This document shows, piece after piece, positions 31,222 through 34,529 of a stretch of 34,529 nucleotides of DNA (its first letter is position 1; each line of letters starts with the position of its first letter). A program made the position numbers and the translations under genes. The DNA lies in contig SXRM01000345.1 of the NCBI GenBank assembly GCA_005792545.1, forward strand, positions 1 through 34,529, in the 5' to 3' direction. This stretch comes from Pseudomonadota bacterium. Its GTDB lineage: Bacteria; Myxococcota_A; UBA9042. The notes beneath the pieces were generated by a model. That model saw nothing but the letters and a program-made list of their open reading frames with translations, had not been told where the DNA came from and searched no databases.

Positions 31222-33116
31222 CCGCAGCTCGCGTTGTTGTCGCCCTGCTATGCCTGGTATCCGCCGCCGCGTGCGAAGAGCCTGCCCCGGTCACTCAGGT
31301 GCACTGTGCCACGCAGTCTCAGTGTCCGGGCGGCTGGCACTGTGCGCCCGACGGGCTTTGCCGTGCCGACCAGCCGTGCTTGACCGACGACCACTGCTGC
31401 CTGGGCGAGCGCTGTCAGGCCGGCCATTGCCGCCCGCGCCAGGCCTGTTCACCCAGCGTTGGCTGCTTGGACCCCGACGACGTCTGCATCCACGGCATCT
31501 GCGCAGCACGGGCGTGCGAGGGCTCAAGCGACCCGCCGTGCAGCAAGGGGCGGTCGTGTTTGTGGGGTCGCTGCTTTGCCACAACGCCCTGTGGCGGTCA
31601 CTGCCCAGCCGGCCAGGCGTGCGCGGTCTTGCTGAACAAGTGCGTGGCGGCACCGCCTACTGTCTGTGCGACCGGCGAATTGGCCGTCGTTGACAACGAA
31701 ACTGCCCGCATGCCGGAGAGTTGCGCTGCCCATCCGATTCAGATTGCCTGCCGCAAACTGCCGGCCTTGCCCGCTGGCCAGCGCGGTCTTGCTGGCCGCC
31801 TGCTGGCGCTGCCGGGCGAACTGGCGCACATCAGCTACGATCGCACGTACGGCGACGTCGTCATCGCGCGGCATGTCGCGTCGCCGCCCTTCGGGCTCAA
31901 GTCTTTGCGTGCGGTCGCCGGCCTACCCAGCGACGCTAACGTGGTGGGTGACCCGGCCGGTCCGCGCCAGGGTATCGCCGAGCCGGGCCCCGACTTCGGA
32001 CGCCGTCTGGCCGCCGCCGCGCGCAAAGGCGGTGAAATCGACCTCGTTTTTCGCGACGACACCGGCGACGGCGTTCGCTTTGCACGTGTGAGCTCGCCCC
32101 AGGCCGCGGTAGCCAGCCACACCTTGGCCACAGGCAACGGCCTCGGCGAGTCCGTCGCGTTGGCGTATAGCCCGGCGGGAGAGCCGGTGGTGCTCGCGTT
32201 TAGCCCAGAAGCGCCCCAGGCTAATCCGCCCCGCGCCGCCAAGATCTTCGTGTTCGCCGCAAAGACCGCCACCCCAACGGCGGCCGCGGATTGGGTTGCT
32301 AGCGAACTCGACGAGGAGGCTGTGCTAACCCCACCGACACCGTGCGGGGGCAACTGCCCGGCCGGGCAAGTTTGCATGGCTGGCTCCAGCGGAACGGCGG
32401 TCTGCGCAACCGCTGGACAGGGCTGCAAATCCTGCCTCCCAGGGCAAGCTTGCGTGCAGGGCGCGTGTGCGCAAGTGCTGGTGACGGCGGCTCGGCTGGA
32501 CCGAGGGCCGGTGGGTCGCGGTGTCTCACTTGACCTGCGCGCCATGGCGGATGGCAGCCTCTCAGCTGCGGCGTATAGCGCCCATGCTGGTGACCTTGCG
32601 GTGTATCGGCGCGTCGCTGGCAACTGGCAAAAAACCGTAGTGCCGCGCAGCGCTGTGCCAGGAACACCCAAGGACTTCGGGCGGTTTGCGGCCATCGTCC
32701 CTGGCGACAGCCAGGCGGTTTGGGTGGCGTGCGAAGATGGCGACCGTGGGCGCTTGTTGCTGCTGCGCCAAACCGACAAGGGTTGGCTGGGCGACGTGGC
32801 CGACGATGGCGCGCGCTCGGACGGGCTGCATCGTGTCGGCGCCGATATCGCCGCAGTGCGCCACCCGTTTGGCGGCGTGTTGGTTGCGCACCAGGACACG
32901 CGCCGCGCCGACCTGCTGCTGCAACGGCTGCCCAAGCCGGGCGTCACCGGCGGCCGGGCGGTCGCTGAAACCACCGACATGGCCGGCTTTTCCCCGACCA
33001 TTGTGCAGCTTGGCAGCAAGGCCTGGGTGCTGGCCTGGGCGACGCTGCGGCTTGGCACCGACGGCCACCTGCAAACTGCCGTGTTGTTCCGCGATCTTGT
33101 CTGGAATGGCGATTGA
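31218..33116 (+). CDS. Cys-rich lipoprotein of unknown function
   Basis: A 632-residue lipoprotein (signal peptide with lipobox SAAAC, Cys19) starting on the ATGA overlap with the gene before. Residues 19-150 are dense in cysteine (for example CPGGWHCAPDGLC, CLGERCQAGHC), resembling small disulfide-knotted extracellular modules. A related module (TPCGGNCPAGQVC) appears again at about residues 374-420. The parts between and after have regular short strands of the FGRRLAAAARKGGEIDLVFRD kind, suggesting propeller-like blades, unproven. A surface or periplasmic binding role fits. Translational coupling links it to the other lipoprotein and to the FHA-GGDEF gene. Confidence 0.75.
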   Translation: MTAARVVVALLCLVSAAACEEPAPVTQVHCATQSQCPGGWHCAPDGLCRADQPCLTDDHCCLGERCQAGHCRPRQACSPSVGCLDPDDVCIHGICAARACEGSSDPPCSKGRSCLWGRCFATTPCGGHCPAGQACAVLLNKCVAAPPTVCATGELAVVDNETARMPESCAAHPIQIACRKLPALPAGQRGLAGRLLALPGELAHISYDRTYGDVVIARHVASPPFGLKSLRAVAGLPSDANVVGDPAGPRQGIAEPGPDFGRRLAAAARKGGEIDLVFRDDTGDGVRFARVSSPQAAVASHTLATGNGLGESVALAYSPAGEPVVLAFSPEAPQANPPRAAKIFVFAAKTATPTAAADWVASELDEEAVLTPPTPCGGNCPAGQVCMAGSSGTAVCATAGQGCKSCLPGQACVQGACAQVLVTAARLDRGPVGRGVSLDLRAMADGSLSAAAYSAHAGDLAVYRRVAGNWQKTVVPRSAVPGTPKDFGRFAAIVPGDSQAVWVACEDGDRGRLLLLRQTDKGWLGDVADDGARSDGLHRVGADIAAVRHPFGGVLVAHQDTRRADLLLQRLPKPGVTGGRAVAETTDMAGFSPTIVQLGSKAWVLAWATLRLGTDGHLQTAVLFRDLVWNGD

Positions 33117-33125
33117 CGGTATCCT
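33097..33125 (+). promoter_or_regulatory. Promoter of grpE inside the preceding gene's end
   Basis: TTGTCT (33097-33102), 17 bases, TATCCT (33120-33125), overlapping the last codons of the Cys-rich lipoprotein. It gives grpE a transcript of its own with a leader of about 18-30 bases. I see no CIRCE (HrcA) inverted repeat. Confidence 0.55.
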
Positions 33126-33149
33126 GCCGCGCCCTTTTTCCCGCCAGGC

Positions 33150-33953
33150 ATGGAACCGACGATGACGCAAACTGATCCGCAAGCGCCCGCTGGGGCCCAG
33201 GTCGACAGTCCGGGTGCCCAGGTCACCGTGCCCGGAGGATTGCTGGACCTCTCGGCCGCGTTTGAGGATGCGCTGGCGGCGATCGAAAAGCGTGAGCCCA
33301 AGACCGAATTCCGGGGCCCCTCCAGCCCCCAGCTGCTGCCAGCTGCCGCCTCGGCCGCCGTCGACGAAGGCACCGCAGCCGCGCCAGTGGACCGGCCGAT
33401 ACCTGCGGCCCATGCCGCCCAGTTGGCGATCGCCCACAACGATCTTGAGCGCGCCCGCGCCGAAATCGACGAACTGAAGCGCTCCTTGGGCCGCGCCAGC
33501 AGCGAGGCCGCCCATGGCCAGGCCGATTTAGCGAGCCTGCGCCGCATGATCGCGCGCATCGAGCAGGACCTGCCGCAGCAGACGGCGCGCCGGCTATTGG
33601 AGGGGCTGCTGCCGGCCCTAGACCACCTGACCACGGTGTCCGAGTACCTGATGTTGAATGAGCCGCTGACCGACCACGGTCGTCAGGCCGTCGAGATGCT
33701 CAACGCCGAGTGGCGGCGCGCCCAGCAGCGCATTGCTCTGGAGCCTTTTGACGCCGTGGGCATGCCATTTGACCCGCAGCGCCACGAGATCATTGCTCGA
33801 GTGGCCGACCCCATGCACCCCGACGCCATCGTGCTGCGTCAGGCTGCGCGCGGTTATCTGCACGCCGGCCGGTTGTTGCGCTCAGCGCAAGTGGTCGTCA
33901 ACGCAATTGGCGCGGTCGCACGGCCCCAACGCAGCCAAAACGACGACCTGTGA
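33150..33953 (+). CDS. grpE: GrpE-family nucleotide exchange factor
   Basis: GrpE releases ADP from DnaK (Hsp70) so that folded client proteins are freed. In this 267-residue protein the N-terminal 90 residues are Pro/Ala-rich and not family-like. A long coiled-coil helix (about 95-140) and the core follow: LEGLLPALDHLTTVSEYL, then the C-terminal beta domain with AVGMPFDPQRHEIIARV and AARGYLHAGRLLRSAQVVV, corresponding to the GrpE signature. It is longer and more divergent than standard GrpE (about 200 residues), and no dnaK or dnaJ is next to it, so it may be a second, specialised copy. Start is at 33150 or 33162, neither with a strong ribosome-binding site. It converges with the last gene, 13 bases away. 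Confidence 0.82.
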   Translation: MEPTMTQTDPQAPAGAQVDSPGAQVTVPGGLLDLSAAFEDALAAIEKREPKTEFRGPSSPQLLPAAASAAVDEGTAAAPVDRPIPAAHAAQLAIAHNDLERARAEIDELKRSLGRASSEAAHGQADLASLRRMIARIEQDLPQQTARRLLEGLLPALDHLTTVSEYLMLNEPLTDHGRQAVEMLNAEWRRAQQRIALEPFDAVGMPFDPQRHEIIARVADPMHPDAIVLRQAARGYLHAGRLLRSAQVVVNAIGAVARPQRSQNDDL

Positions 33954-33966
33954 TGACGCCGTTGGG

Positions 33967-34529
33967 CTACTGCAGGCGTTCATTGGCGCGGTTCGCCAGT
34001 TCGATGATCTGATCGGCGTTGCAGACCTTGGTTGAGCACGACAGCGCGGCGACCAGCGGCCGGCGCACATTGGCAAACACCAACGTCACAACCCCATTGA
34101 AATACGCGCGAAAGCCCTGCTCGGCCACCTTGTTGGTCGGCGCCACGTTGCTGTACGTGTTGCGCATGGTGTTGAAGCGGGTGCGGCTCTCGGCCAGGTT
34201 GGCGTCGCGCCATACCTGCAGGGCGATGCCAAAGCCGTCGCCCTTGTCGGGCGCAAAGTAAATCGCGTTGTAGCCAGCCGACGGTGCCGTGCCCGCCAGA
34301 TCGCTGCGCCGTAGCTTGGTTTTGGCGCCCAGCACGCGCTCGAGGTCGGCTGCGCTCAGGTATCCGGTGATGTCCAGCGCGGGTTCGCCGGGTTCGCGCG
34401 GCGCTTGTGGCAGTGCGGGCGCGGCCACCGGCTCGGGCATGCGCGGCGGGGGCTCCGGTACCGGCTGCGGCCGGTCCGGCGTTTCTGGGGCTGCGGCGCC
34501 CGGGTCGGCGCCGCCCAGCGGATTGGGGC
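33967..34529 (-). CDS. Unrecognised protein, C-terminal part (cut by window edge)
   Basis: The frame is open from the stop at 33967 to the right edge, so only the last 187 residues are seen; an internal ATG at 34440 is not taken as the start. The first part is Pro-rich (PQPVPEPPPR), as in linkers of envelope proteins. Then comes a compact domain of about 130 residues beginning DITGYLSAADLERVLG and ending in a helix, with two cysteines in SCSTKVCN and several aromatic strands (GYNAIYFAPDKGDGFGIALQVW). No family recognised. Likely an exported or lipoprotein domain, inferred from the linker and cysteines. Confidence 0.7.
   Translation of the reverse strand, partial: PNPLGGADPGAAAPETPDRPQPVPEPPPRMPEPVAAPALPQAPREPGEPALDITGYLSAADLERVLGAKTKLRRSDLAGTAPSAGYNAIYFAPDKGDGFGIALQVWRDANLAESRTRFNTMRNTYSNVAPTNKVAEQGFRAYFNGVVTLVFANVRRPLVAALSCSTKVCNADQIIELANRANERLQ

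Noticed and set aside
31835-33634. Long minus-strand frame opposite the Cys-rich lipoprotein and grpE
   Set aside because: Both plus-strand genes are well supported; this frame spans two genes and has no domain.

Overview
This is a GC-rich, gene-dense chromosomal segment that most resembles the Myxococcota (deltaproteobacterial) lineage. The assignment rests on gene content. There are many lipoproteins, a zinc-ribbon Ser/Thr kinase with a transmembrane tail, TPR/PEGA proteins, FHA-GGDEF signalling, Asp/Cys-repeat surface proteins, AgmX/GltG-like TonB-type proteins and a one-TolQ/two-TolR set. I see no rRNA, tRNA, insertion sequence, phage gene or CRISPR array. Housekeeping genes (comEC, pyrE, coaE, grpE) sit between lineage-specific envelope genes.

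Layout. 1-2916: a CoA-transferase alpha subunit without its beta partner, an amidohydrolase-like lipoprotein, and a convergent TPR protein. 2917-9761: the most unusual part. A long, repeat-bearing leader precedes a TolQ/ExbB-type channel gene. After a 542-base structured spacer come two TolR/ExbD-type genes, then a secreted nuclease-fold protein, a lipoprotein with nine Cys/Asp repeats, and a predicted outer-membrane barrel carrying three copies of the same repeat. From the first tolR-like gene on, spacing is tight and all genes point the same way, so I read this as one envelope-spanning module. 9850-12324: comEC. 12310-15882 (minus): an ArsA-type ATPase, a YfhO-type membrane protein and a small Cys-rich protein, probably one operon. 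16081-16677: pyrE.

16816-19027: a small exported protein and a divergent metzincin-like lipoprotein. 19028-22037 (minus): a Ser/Thr kinase translationally linked to a TPR-PEGA protein. 22553-26549: two paralogous 594-residue proteins (two FHA-like modules, a transmembrane helix, a charged linker and an AgmX/PglI-type C-terminal domain), each with a very similar upstream promoter. 26561-28293: coaE overlapping an SDR-family gene. 28444-33116: an FHA-GGDEF protein and two lipoproteins in a tight run. 33150-33953: grpE with its own promoter. 33967-34529 (minus): the C-terminal part of an unrecognised protein cut by the window edge.

How it fits together. The TolQ/TolR genes would build a proton-driven inner-membrane motor. 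The AgmX-like pair has the architecture of proteins that carry such force across the periplasm. The repeat lipoprotein and repeat-barrel are candidate outer-membrane or surface partners. This functional link is inference from domain logic and gene order. Several intergenic regions hold good TTGnnn-17/18-TAnnnT promoters, so a housekeeping-sigma consensus can be read from this window alone.
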